Under the pieces are notes generated by a model. It did no database searches and was not told where the DNA came from. It saw only the letters and a program-made list of their open reading frames with translations. A DNA stretch of 64,000 bases from Poa pratensis (taxonomy: Eukaryota; Streptophyta; Magnoliopsida; Poales; Poaceae): contig CAMZMU010000117.1 of NCBI GenBank assembly GCA_947311845.1, forward strand, positions 77,321,103 to 77,385,102, given 5' to 3'. How positions within the stretch are numbered: position 1 is the stretch's first letter; every line of letters begins with the position of its first letter. The translations under genes were made by a program, and so were the position numbers. Of this stretch, positions 44,246 through 55,063 are shown in pieces.

Positions 44246-47200
44246 TCTCTTTAACCCAAAATAACTTCTGATTCTAGAGACTTGCTCTAGTCCGTAAGAT
44301 CCCTTGTGTTCTTTACTTTCATCTGATGTAACTCAGATCATTATGTGCCATTATCACTCATTATAATCTGTTTATTCTCTTAGCGCAAATCTTTCGATTT
44401 AAAAAAGATTTTTACATATTTCCTTTGGAGTCACATTGGCGTTGTAGACCATTTATAGCCTACTGTTTTGGCTCCATTGGAAATTACTTATGAGTCCCAA
44501 ACATCGTCGGGATTCACATAGTCTCTAATCATTAAGACAAGTAGACACTTGTCAAAATCGATTGAGCGCAGCTTATAATCTCTGTAAATGAGGTGGGATC
44601 AACCTTCATTTAAATTTCTCTGATATAGACTTTATAGTCATATGTTTTTCTCATATGGGGATGTTGTTGTTCTGTCATTGCCTAGAGGCAATTAATTCTG
44701 TAGTCTTCTATTGCTATAGCTCTTACAAGGATGTTGTTGTTCTGTCATTGCCTAGAGGCAATTAATTCTGTAGTCTTCTATTGCTATAGCTCTTACAAGG
44801 AACTAAATCACAAGATCCATGTTTGCTTGTTCATCTCTATTATAAAGCAACAATCTCCCCCAGATAAAATCTATTCGAGCCTTAGGTATGTTCATACCAT
44901 GCTCCCCCAGATTACTCAATTTTCTCCAAAATGGTGTATCCTTAATCCTTTTTATTTGGGTTTATTTTGTTAACCAGTCAATCTGTCTTCTTTATGGCAC
45001 TTTGAGTACCGTCCTTAGTTTCCTTTCGGAGCTGTAAAATATCCAAGAATACATCTATTTCTTTTCTTTAGGGGTATCATTATTATGACCGTCGTACACC
45101 CCAGACGATCACAATTCATCATAGATCACTTAGATGCATTATATGCATCACATTATCTGAAGTATAGGGGAGTTTATTCTGTAACATTCTCTATCTCCCC
45201 CTCGAAATGTGGCAAGAACCTCTTTGCCACAATTTCGAAACTTTGATTATCTGCTTTATTCAATATGAAGTTATCTTTAACGTATGGGAGTACTTTTTCC
45301 TCATTTCCTTTTCAAAACTCACAAGAGTTCTTTCTCAATGGTATTTTTTTTAATGGTACTGCAAGTCACACTTGCATAACATTCTTATCTTTAGGTTCAT
45401 TTGTAACTTTATTCTCTTTTGACTCATTAAGTGCTTTATAACTATGATACATAAAGTGTGCGGTCGATATAAAAACACATGAGTCATCACATCTTTCTCC
45501 TGTCATACAGAATAAGTCTTTTGTCAAAAATTTCTCCTGCCATGCGGGTATTTTCCCAGACTTTTTCCACCACGTGGGTATTATTTTCGTCTTTTCCCGT
45601 CATGCGGGTAATTAAGAGGCATAGATGCCACAATTGGCTCTTTAGACTGCATATTCAATCATCAAATTCAGAAATAAATCTGAATACTCTTTTATACACA
45701 TGCTTAATCCAACGTTGGTCAAATTAAGCATTCATGTTGCTCGTTTAAAAAAATTCTTCATATAGAGTACATGAAAGAAATTCGTTAAACAAAACTCTGA
45801 ATGATTTATTTGTTTTCTGCATGACTAGTACATGAAAGACATTTGTCAAACAAGACTCTCGATGATCTATTTTGTATTCTTGGATTAACATCCAAGAATT
45901 CTTTTTCTTTTGCAGTCATTCTTTAGAGAGAACATACTCTCTCACTTTATGACCTTTCTTGGTCATCTTTCGGGTCACAAGTACCCATTCTTTTGCTTTC
46001 ACGAATGAAAACATGAGAATCTTTGTCTGAGAAAATATTCAATAATAATAAACAATAATGAGCATAAAAATAACCCTATGTTGGTCTGGTTAAAGATATG
46101 CACATTAAATCTTTAAAACTTTCTTCTATATTCTAAATTACCGTTGGGCAGAATTAGAATCAATGCATAAAACTCATAAACAATATGATGATAATAATTC
46201 TATTGCAGTAAAGAATCAACTCTATTTCGGCGGAAGCATGAAATATTCATATTTCTATAGTTCAAGAGCATTTCTTGATCATTTATATTTTCTCTGAAAG
46301 ACGAGGGCCTTTCCCTCCCTTTGACTATAGAACTCATATAATTATAGTACTGCTATCATCAACGTTGGTCAGAAAGTAACAATACCATAATTAATCCGTT
46401 AAACAAGTATTTATCTTTTTCCTCCTCTCTAATTAAATTTTCCCGTTGGTTCCAATTTAATTAGAAAAGAGTCCTTTTACTTTGCAGCAGAAACTGTAGT
46501 GTATTCTCTGTATTTTACAAACATTGCGCTGTTCAACATTTAACAAATCATGATTATGTTATTAACAACGTTGGTCATAAAATAACAGAATCATAATTGT
46601 TTCAATAATTTCTTTAACATTCTCTTTAAAATTAATTCTCACTTTAATTCTATTTTATCCTTCACTTTTCTTTATTTGCAGCGGAAAACATGAAATAAAA
46701 ATTCCATGAACTTTATACTTTTCAGAAGCATTACTTTTACTTTTCTATTTTCTAAACAAAATTTCGTTGGATAATTTTGAATAGAAAAACTAGATGAAAA
46801 TTTGCCCAAAAAATGGACAAAAACAATTAAAACATGCTCTGAAAAAAAAATTAACAGGCAGCGCAGCGTTCTCGGCCCGACTGCGGCCTGTTTGAATTTC
46901 GGCCCACGGCCTGCTTAGTGATGGATACTTTTCAGCCGCACGATGCGACGCAGACGCAGCCCACGGCCTGCCCACGCCCGCGCTATCTGCCGCCCGTGGC
47001 GACGCAGACGCTGCGCACGGCAGCCCATGGCCCATCTTCTGGCTAGGGTTTGGATCGGACGATCCTGGCCGTCCGCGCGATCTGACGGCTCTCCTTTATT
47101 TTCGGCGGAACAAAACCAGTGCAGACCGCTGCCTCGACCGAAAACCTGGTCCATTTCGCCGTGCCGCTCTCCTCTCTCGTACGCAGGGCGCACCGCCGGC

Positions 47201-47721
47201 GCGCCGCCTGGTGTGCCGCCGGCTAGCCGGCGACTCCTGCTCCCTTTCCTTTTCTCCGTTTACTACTGCCTGTGCGGGTGACAACGTTCGGCTCCCATGA
47301 GAGAGACTCGGCGGCAGATGCACTTTGCTATGCCGGCGCGGTGGCGGTGCTCGCCGGAGGAGCGCCTGCTGGACCTATTCCATCGCGCTCGTCCGTCGAG
47401 CATGGTTTTCACGTCGCGTGAGACGCTGCGGCCCTCTTTCCTTTCTCCATTCCGCGCCGGAGCGCGTGCCTTCCGCGCATCCTCTCCGAAAGGAGATGAA
47501 TGGCGTCGCGGTACCTTTGGCCCCTGCTGGGTCTTGGTTCTTCTTCCAGATGCCTCGCTATCGATGCTCATCTGGATCGAGAGGAACGGCGCGGCCGAGC
47601 GGCGACGCTCTTTTCCGGCGAGCCCGAGGGCCTTCCGGTGAGATTTCTTTTCCCTTTTCTTTGATTTGGAAAAAGGGTTCTGTGATTTCTTTTTCTACCC
47701 GAAAGGTCTAAAACTAGCCAT
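44246..47721 (-). other. Copia interior, unrecognisable gag/integrase region and leader
   Basis: AT-rich sequence without a usable frame up to about 46800, containing several copies of CAACGTTGGTC (see findings). From 46850 to 47735 it is GC-rich and looks like a leader or gag start, open in several phases but without a domain. Confidence 0.6.
44661..44800. repeat. Perfect 70-bp tandem duplication
   Basis: The unit ATGTTGTTGTTCTGTCATTG...GCTCTTACAAGG occupies 44661-44730 and again 44731-44800 with no differences, inside the copia interior. Confidence 0.97.
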
Positions 47722-47733
47722 ACTCTGATACCA
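47722..47733 (-). other. Primer binding site, initiator tRNA-Met type
   Basis: The minus strand reads TGGTATCAGAGTA one base after the 5' LTR, the canonical copia primer site. Confidence 0.92.
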
Positions 47734-47734
47734 A

Positions 47735-48112
47735 TGTTTAATCCACGGGATCGACTAGGATAGATCTTTACGAGTAAAACTGAGAGATGGGATGAGGAGT
47801 AGCACCTTCTCCTTTCACAGACGATCCCGATCTGCCGACCATGGTGGAGGTGGCCGGCGATGGCAGGGAGTGGGCAGTGGCGGCGGCTGCGGAGCTTCCC
47901 GTCACTTCTGCGCAACCCTAATCGGTGGGTGTATCGGTGGGGTGTGCGGCACGGACGAACCTCTTAGTGCGTGCCGCCGGCCCCCACCTCTCTATATAGC
48001 GCAGCGTGACAGGGGCCCGTCAGCCATAGTGGGTTGGGCGCCCCCGATCAGGGCGCAGACCAAAAGGGGCCCGGTGGACCGTTGGGCCCACACGGGAGAG
48101 ATCAATCTAACA
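47735..48112 (-). repeat. 5' LTR of the copia element
   Basis: 378-bp direct repeat of 42731-43108. Plus-strand end GAGATCAATCTAACA is directly followed by the CTATG duplication. Confidence 0.93.
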
Positions 48113-48117
48113 CTATG

Positions 48118-48899
48118 ACGTGAGTCTTGAAAGTACTAGATGTATTAAACAACATGAATTGTAGAAGTGCATACACAACAATAGTCGTTATAGGGCTACA
48201 TCAGAATATATCGCATGTGTTGATAGGTTGTATACGAAGTAGCCATGCAGCAGTAACGTTGTTGACGACAATGTTGGCTAACACCGGTTCAATTAGACAG
48301 CATTGAAGACAACGGTAAGAAGCACCGCCCGACTTTGACGAGAGATGACTCGTGATTAAGAAAGCGAGTGACCGCGAAGCGCTTACCAAAAACTTAATGT
48401 GCTCTCTCCTGTTCGGTGCTGCATGCCGGCACTCGGGATGGAGTATACTACAATGGCGGCACAAGTAGTGTGAGAGGCAAAAACCTTATATCGGTTTGGT
48501 GTGTGCCTGATGGTGTCCGTTAGGTCGTATAAATAGGAGGAGACCCGAGCAGTCTTGTGTCACCATCACGATATAAACCGATTAGGTTTCCAACTCTCAA
48601 ACTTAACACCAAATTCAGAAAGGCAAAGGAGACCGCTCCCTTCAAAGAAGCAGACAGGATTTTGGCGGATCATTCACACGCATGTCACAGGCCTATCCCG
48701 CCATGCACAGCCCCAAGCAGGTGGGGCGAGCGAACGAGTGTGGTGCTCTCTTGCGTTCCTCATCCCAATCACTAAGCGAGTTTGTAAGACTCCACTGGTG
48801 GTCTCGCTCTTATAAACCAGCAATGTGAGGTTAAAATTTTGCACCCAACTAGTTGCCAAACATGGGTATTTGATATTCATAGGAAATCTGGAAAATACA
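48118..48899. other. Intronic DNA, no gene recognised
   Basis: Mixed composition with short frames on both strands and no domain. A segment near 48240-48470 is moderately GC-rich. I see no terminal repeats. Confidence 0.4.
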
Positions 48900-49770
48900 T
48901 TTTTTTGAAAATGGGGAACGAAGCCCTGACTTCGCATCGAAACGATGCACATATCAATTTTATTGCAAATTTCAGAAAGATACAAAATAAACAAATCCGA
49001 GGTCACATATCTCGCAACAGAAACCATACTACCACTAACCCTATGATGAAAGACAAAAAGAAAGAGAAAATACACGGTTTTTACGCAATGCCTTCAAGAA
49101 CGAAAAGTTGCACGTGCATTGTTAATGACGAGTCCATCCAAAGGTCAACCCAGGATTTTCGTCCCCAAAGTTTTGAGCCACCACCATCAGCAAGGACACA
49201 CCATAAGCGGGCGTCAACATTTCCAAAAATATTTCCACCAAACTGTACAAATTCAAAGTTGAAACATCTACCATCATCACTTATCAAGTCAACCACACAT
49301 TGCCGACCAGATGCCGCTGGAGGAGAAACTGGAAGCTAGATGATGATGTCCCATACCGCCATGCTTCCAACCACTGTCGCACCACCTTCGATCTATAAAC
49401 AACAATCATGATTTGGCATCGTGGAGGTGATGCCGTGCGTAGGACCAAACAGAGTCAAGCATAATTTGACGTCTCCGTATGAGACGCCACATCGCCACCG
49501 TCGGCAAGGCATGACTTGAAAGATCCCTTAACCCGTCATGCGTAGCACCTGCTACGTCGAGCTGAACCGATCTTGAAATGGAGGGAGCGTCCCATAATGC
49601 CGCCAGTCTCGAAACTCCGCATTCTCAGAAGAGAGGACGTCTCATACCGCCATCGACCGCGACACACGAAGGTTGAGACCATCAGTAGATCGAAGATCCG
49701 ACCACCACATCAACTACATGACCACGATGCCCGTCGCCATTGAAAGACTATGGTCGCTGCCCCTAGCGCT
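48900..49770 (-). mobile_element. Probable 3' part of a non-LTR element
   Basis: TTTTTTTGAAAATGGGGAAC at 48899-48918, followed by GAAGCC..GCATCGAAACGATGC, is a style common at the 3' ends of Triticeae non-LTR elements, with the T run as tail of a minus-strand insertion. The right boundary and target duplication are unclear. GAAAATACA recurs at 48891-48899 and 49066-49074, which might instead mark a 166-bp insert. The frame 48839-49339 is not considered coding. Confidence 0.45.
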
Positions 49771-49896
49771 AAACTTTTATATTTGTAACAATTTTATGGA
49801 AACTGCATGGCCAAACCATATAGTTCAAACAATTTTATGGATATGTTGACATGTTATATTATACTCTACATATATAGGACTATATATAAAAAATTA

Positions 49897-50163
49897 TTAG
49901 TTGTGAAATGTGTGGCTAAAGCCAAATAGATGAACCCTTCGATTTGATTTGGCAACATTAACATAACTGCCTTGAGTCCTAAAACTGATCAACATGTGCT
50001 TCTTCTCCTCATTCATTGAATCGGTACTGAAATTAGGAAAGGTAGATCCATCAGCCAACAGCAAAGGATCGACAATAATCTTGCGAAGATGAATCATGGA
50101 TCCGATATATTGAATTCTCCAAATAAGAACCATACCTGAGTAGGAAACTATAGAAATCAACAT
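49897..50163 (-). CDS. 88-residue frame, possible gene fragment, function unknown
   Basis: This uninterrupted minus-strand frame in AT-rich surroundings contains MIHLRKIIVDPLLLADGSTF and AKSNRRVHLFGFSHTFHN. I recognise no domain. The sequence has a protein-like mix of residues, so it may be an exon of a captured or decayed gene. A splice-like junction (CATACCTGAGTAGGAAACT, rc) lies near its start. Confidence 0.25.
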   Translation of the reverse strand: MLISIVSYSGMVLIWRIQYIGSMIHLRKIIVDPLLLADGSTFPNFSTDSMNEEKKHMLISFRTQGSYVNVAKSNRRVHLFGFSHTFHN

Positions 50164-50980
50164 GGAATATGCTTACTTATAGAGATATTACAATAGAAAT
50201 AGGGGGGAAAATAGGAGCACCTAGGATAATTTCCTCATGGAACCATGATCTGATGATCTGGTCAACTCCTGAAGTTGGATGGTAGTAGTCTAACAGAACG
50301 AAGTGTGTAGACTAGTAGTGCGACAGAACCAATGCAGATGGGAATCTTTATACTTTCTATGCTTAAATCCCTCACAAAGCTGCCCGGTGCGGCATATTAC
50401 TATTATTTTTGAAAGGAAGGCAAAAGATTTTCCTTCATTCATTAAATAATAATGAGGCATATTTTGATCACACGGGAGCTCAACCGAGCAATTAAATTTT
50501 ACTCGATATGCAAGCAATGAACAACAATCAAAAGAGGGGAATTCTCATTTTAAAACTAAGTTCGGGAAAGGAAAGGTGGAACCTCCAGACTGCAGAAGCA
50601 GCAAATTCCTCGGGTTGAATCAGTTGCCAAGGTTGTGAGCAGGAATGCACGATGATACACAAATTATTTGTCGCGGAAGATTGAGATCTTTAAATGGAGA
50701 ATCCGAAGTGAAAGGCCAATGGTGGCTTCTAGGGCAGGGAGAACGGAGTGAAGTTTTGAGCAAGGGACGGAGGAGAATGGAAAATGGAAAACCGAATGAA
50801 GTTTGAGTGAGGACGATGGAGGAGAACGGCACACAAATGACATGGGTTACATGAGATAAAAAGGTGGTCGCCGGCCGACGGCCACTCACTTTCCACTCTA
50901 TCATCTATAAACCAGTTGTTTCCACCATTCCAACTAAAACGGTAGCTGAAGCAGCAGCTGCGTTTGCGATTAGTTAGTAA
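50164..50980. other. No gene recognised
   Basis: AT-rich sequence with a short T-rich segment at 50400-50450 (TTTTTGAAAGGAAGGCAAAA) resembling a non-LTR tail. Frames on the minus strand (50620-51088) lack domains. Confidence 0.4.
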
Positions 50981-51302
50981 GGGCATGTACAGTGGTAGGC
51001 ATGCCTTTTCTTTGCCATCCGCATCATTTAGAGAAGACAAAAGATATAAGTTATGCAATACATTGTCTTTTATTGCCATCCCTAACAATTAATGAGAATT
51101 AAATATATTTTAGTAGAAAATTGTGTTTTTAAGGGAAGACATACGGTACATTAGAGAAAATAATCTTCTCTTATTTTTTAAGAGATCACCTCTTAGATAA
51201 GAGAAGACAACCTTCCATTCCTATCTTCTCTCTCCTCCAACTAAGTAAAATTCGACGTGACAACTCTCAGAGAAGGCTGTCGTCACCCCATTGTACATAC
51301 CC
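50981..51302. mobile_element. Tourist-like MITE (PIF/Harbinger type), 322 bp
   Basis: GGGCATGTACAGTGG at the left and CCATTGTACATACCC at the right are inverted with two mismatches, with TAA duplicated outside (50978-50980, 51303-51305). The interior contains AGAGAAGACA-type inverted words and no coding frame. Confidence 0.85.
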
Positions 51303-51452
51303 TAAGGGCATATCTAACCGATCCGCTTACTCCTCTAGACTGCACCTTGCCGACCCTTAAAAAGTTTAGAGAAGTAAAATTATAAGAGTTCCCCTAAAAA
51401 AGGAGGCCCAATTCTCTCAAATATACTCGACCGGCCGCCTCTGGAGAATTGT

Positions 51453-51795
51453 TTTGGCCCCTCTGGAGAGATCAAGGGGACCATGATAGTGCAAAGAGGA
51501 GGATATCTCGGTGTACACTACTATTGCACCACCGTGTCCCATCAAGACGCACTGAAACTTATCTTGTGCACCGTTGGGGCATGATCCAAGATCAATCCAG
51601 CCGATGGGTCGGTTATGTGTTGAGCAAGTCTACCGTGCACCACCAGGTGGAGTGAAATCAGGGTCAAATACCTCTACAAGCAATGCAGAAAGAACAAAGT
51701 CTTCACTTTCCACCATTTCTACAAGGAACTATATGGTGGTGGCCATGGTGCTTGGCTTGTTGTTGATTTCATTTCTATGTTGTGATGGTTGTTGA
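51453..51795 (+). pseudogene. Second trihelix/NAM-associated-like fragment, frameshifted
   Basis: One frame reads RRTETYLVHRWGMIQDQSSR then WVGY. The next phase continues CVEQVYRAPPGGVKSG. Together these match the plant trihelix-like block in which R-T..SL..RW..I, then W.G..EQV..APPSG, occur in order. A one-base shift separates them near 51610. The C-terminal part shows STISTRNYMVVAMVLGLLL and stops. It follows directly on another GGGCATATCTAACC sequence at 51306 that resembles a DNA-transposon end, but I found no matching partner. Confidence 0.6.
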
Positions 51796-52851
51796 TGAAA
51801 CTTGATCTACTATGTTGTTTTAGGATAAACTTTATGCATGTTTAATTTGAATGGATGAAATACATGTATGTCTATTGTTTATTTGTGATAAATGTTGATT
51901 TGAATTATTCGAATGATTGATGAATACCGTGCAATTCTTTGAAATGTATTTGAAAAGGTCAATACTATTTGGGCAAAAACATTTATATGGACTTAAGTAT
52001 GGGGGATCAGCGAGAAACGATCACCCTTGAACTCCTCAAATTATAACGAGTTAAGTATAAGGAGGTAAATTTAGGGGAACAGCTAGAGAGATTTCCTAAG
52101 TGCTGGCCCGGTGGGTGAGAGGACGACAAACGTAAAAAATCCAGATATATTAACCTTTTTTTTTTGCTGAGTTGGCAATTTTACTCATGTGTCATATTTG
52201 CTTGTGGATTGAAATATTTTAGTGGGGCTGAACTTTTTAGTTACATATATAGGATATATAGGATGTGGGAGGCCTCTGCCTCCTTATCAAAGCACTTAGC
52301 TAGTGGTGGCCACTTCGCCGGAGAGCCTTTGTTGATAAGCGGCGGAAACTTGTGGCAGCTATATTTCTTCAAATGGTTTTCCTGAGGACGCGTGTGTTGG
52401 TCATAGTGCCTTGCACATGTGTTCTTTTGAAGCTTGTTCGTGATTTACATGTCTTTATTGCCTATTCAAATATTCTATGTTGTAACCTCAGTGTATCATT
52501 CTGGTTTCCGCGTGTACCTCTATCAACTGGATCTTGTGTGTGCAAGAAAAATGCAAGAATTAAACGTTGAATTTTCTGGACAAGGTTTAGCAAAAGTGAT
52601 TAACGTAGGCTATTTCAACCTAGTCTCTTTGTATATCTAATTCTCATGGATCACATTGAACTCATCCTAGGAAAGACAAGTGTATATGGTTTGCATAGTT
52701 TTGATGTGTTTAATTTATATTTTAGATTGAGGTATCAAATTTTCAATTTCTAGATAAAGCGAAAATAACATTCGTTTGTTCACCATATTTGAAAATATTT
52801 TGTAACCAATGACATCACATCTAACAATTTTCAGTTAAATTGCTAATATAG
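51796..52851. other. Intronic DNA, no gene recognised
   Basis: AT-rich sequence between the trihelix-like fragment and the last neprosin-like exon. Frames here are short and lack domains. Confidence 0.5.
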
Positions 52852-53225
52852 AGTAAAGAAGATGGAGATTGGTGGCTGCATTTCGGACATGATATCAATA
52901 ATCTTAACCCAGTGGGGTATTGGCCAAAAAGTCTTCTAATTAACATGCAAGACCATGCCGGCATTATACAATGGGGGGAGCTACTGACTCGTATAATGGG
53001 CAAATCAGTCCGCCGATGGGGGATGGGCAGCGGCCAAGAAGCAATGCAGCGGCATCTTTTCGACATGTTCAGTATGTTGATGTGAATGGTCAAGGTTATG
53101 ATCCTCCTGGGGATAGTCTTCATGCTATTGAGACCCACAGAAAGTGCTATCAGACTGGCGTATTTCAGCTTGAAATTCAGGGCAACATGTTCTACTACGG
53201 GGGGCCAGGTGGCTGCACGAGTTAA
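52852..53225 (+). pseudogene. Neprosin-like gene, last exon with frameshift
   Basis: The acceptor CTAATATAG begins SKEDGDWWLHFGHD, followed by NPVGYWPKSL and QDHAGIIQW, all family landmarks. In the run of six G at 52971-52976 the frame must shift by one base to continue as GATDSYNGQISPPMGDGQRP and on to FYYGGPGGCTS and stop TAA at 53223-53225. Both halves are well conserved, so the lesion is recent or an assembly error. Confidence 0.88.
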
Positions 53226-54371
53226 CTTCATTGTTCTAACTCCATTCTAGCCTGTATCGAAAAAGTAATCAGAAGAAATAAATTGTTTCCGTTCAATATA
53301 ATGTTTGTTATGCTCTAGTTTTTCAACGTATATGCCCAATTATTTTGGACGGTTGTATCACACTTGTGTGAGATTTCAAAATGGCAGTCAATAAAGTGTG
53401 GTTAAAATGAGGATTGTAAGTAAAACAAGAAAGTGTAATCAAACTGCACACAGAAGTGTAACTGGTTTGGTGGTAGCAATTCAGGTCGCTGTGTGATTGT
53501 GGGTCGTAGCCCCAACTTTCATATATAGTTCCCACTGTGTGCTTTGCTACAAAAATATGCTAATAAATTTATTTGAGATATGACTTGAATTTTCAACATA
53601 TTTCTTGCAATCATGCAAGTTCGTGCATGTAGTCTCCTTATTCTTAGTGCGATGTTGTGAACTGTGTTTTAAAAAGAACAAATCAAAACATTTGTGGTAG
53701 GTGCAGTACAGTAAAAGGAATTCCTCCAGACCTTGAAAATATTAGCTATGGTCAGGCAGAAACTATCATCATAGTACTCACAAATCACAATTCGACTATA
53801 AAACATGAGCTGCAAGTCAAATTTCTTGTTCTTCTATAGAGAATAGATAATGCTAGAACAAGCTTCAGTGCAGCACCAATACTACCGCAAGCATGAGGTC
53901 AGCCTCTCAAGTTAAACATCGCAATCTGCATTGTCCTAATCTGGTAGCTTAATGAAATAGCGAAGGAGAGGTGCCTTCTTACATTAGCTTACTACGCATT
54001 TAGCTGAACAGGAGAAAGACATAAAGCGAGCATGCATATATCTAGCACATTGCATTGTCAACGTCTTTGCATCTAGCCTGTCATCTCTAACAGATTAAGC
54101 AAGATTGGTGCCCAGAAGTGTTTATTGCCACCTTGCACCGTGGGTGGATCGTCATGTGGTATGTGACAACGTTGCCACATTTCCCGTTTCCTCAGCCTGA
54201 TGCTCGTGGCCTCACTATCTCCACTGTCTTTGCTTCTTCCTCTCAGGCATATTAAAAACCGTCTAAATGAATGTTCTTCATTTTATCGAGACGGACAAAT
54301 TGATTTTTACGTGAAATTTTCCGTTAACTAAAAATATTTAATAAAAGCAACCTTTAGCAATGCGCACCGGC
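53226..54371. other. Possible 3' UTR and intergenic DNA
   Basis: Follows the stop codon of the neprosin-like gene and is AT-rich. The frame at 53657-53839 has no recognisable domain. No repeats seen. Confidence 0.5.
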
Positions 54372-54390
54372 ATATTTGCTAGTGTATTAA

Positions 54391-55044
54391 TTTTTTTTTT
54401 GCGGGAAACCACTGAAATTACAACAAGGATTTTATAGAGAGGACCTCCACAAAGATGAAAATTACACACAAGTCCCTCTGCAGAGCTGAGCCACCGACAC
54501 AGAGCAGCACGTTCCGGCGGCGCGCCGCCGCCGCACCTTCACAAACGCCTTGGAAACGAAGATGTCCCCTGATGGACGGGAAGTCGCCGGTCCTCGAACT
54601 CCGGAGAGCCTCCATCCTGCGCTGCCAGTCGCCGAGCTCCCTTGCTGCAACCACAATAGCCTCAAACTTCAGATCTGGAGCCGCCGCACCGAGCTCCAGA
54701 GCGGGGAAAGTCGCACACGGCGGCCACCGGGGACCGCGAACACGACGAAGGGGGTGCTCCACCATGGAGCAGCGAGCTCCATCGCCGGAGAGGACGAGCA
54801 CCTCCAGCAAAACCCAACGCCGACACGCCTCCAACTCCAGGACGCCGCCGGCCAGGATCCCAACATCTCCTACTCTATGTACAGCAGGGAAACGAGGTTT
54901 CCCCACCCTCCCGCCGCCGGAGCGGCCGGCGGAGGGAGGGGAAACCGGCGAATCACCGGCGGTGAGGTGGATCTGCGGGGGGTGAAAAAAGTCGCCTCTA
55001 CTGTAGCGGAGAGAGGAGAGCGTCCAAGGTCGCGTCGTTGTTTT
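54391..55044 (-). mobile_element. Retroposed non-LTR segment with 19-bp target duplication
   Basis: ATATTTGCTAGTGTATTAA occurs at 54372-54390 and 55045-55063. A ten-T run (54391-54400) is the poly-A tail of a minus-strand insertion of 654 bp. The interior is GC-rich and open in several phases on both strands (for example 54418-54906 minus, 162 residues) without a recognised domain. It may be a 5'-truncated LINE, or another transcript copied by LINE enzymes. The long perfect duplication makes the insertion itself certain. Confidence 0.93.
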
Positions 55045-55063
55045 ATATTTGCTAGTGTATTAA

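Larger units (their letters stand above)
42731..48112 (-). mobile_element. Ty1/copia LTR retrotransposon with decayed interior
   Basis: Two 378-bp LTRs (42731-43108, 47735-48112) are flanked by CTATG (42726-42730, 48113-48117). On the minus strand the 5' LTR (right) is followed by TGGTATCAGAGTA, the initiator-Met tRNA primer site of copia elements. A purine tract AAGCGGGAGAA precedes the 3' LTR (left). I count about 12 differences between LTRs, roughly 3 percent. The 4.6-kb interior retains only scraps of polyprotein: a reverse transcriptase remnant near 44100-44200 and an RNase H end near 43200-43380. It sits in the long last intron of the neprosin-like gene. Confidence 0.93.
37024..53225 (+). 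pseudogene. Neprosin-domain (DUF239) protein gene, broken and transposon-filled
   Basis: Exons spread over 16 kb join into the C-terminal neprosin domain found in plant secreted glutamic-peptidase-like proteins. Proposed exons are 37024-37185, 37350-37379, 40352-40507, 41564-41617, 41708-41839 and 52852-53225, all phase 0 with GT and AG borders. The introns hold a LINE-like insert, MITEs and a copia element. The N-terminal signal peptide and propeptide are not convincingly present; a hydrophobic frame (MALLLFVVSLNRVVACFGN, from 36993) lies upstream in a different phase. The last exon has a one-base deletion in a G run near 52971-52976. The glutamates I recall as catalytic in neprosin appear replaced (GW preceded by M-S, and WGG followed by Ala after shift correction). 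It is either a decayed copy or a gene with one assembly error. Confidence 0.75.

Noticed and set aside
46790..47711. Cluster of overlapping GC-rich frames on both strands
   Set aside because: Base composition alone keeps them open; no gag or other domain could be read.
48891..49074. GAAAATACA repeated 175 bp apart as a target duplication
   Set aside because: The sequence appears to continue in non-LTR style past the second copy, so the match may be chance.
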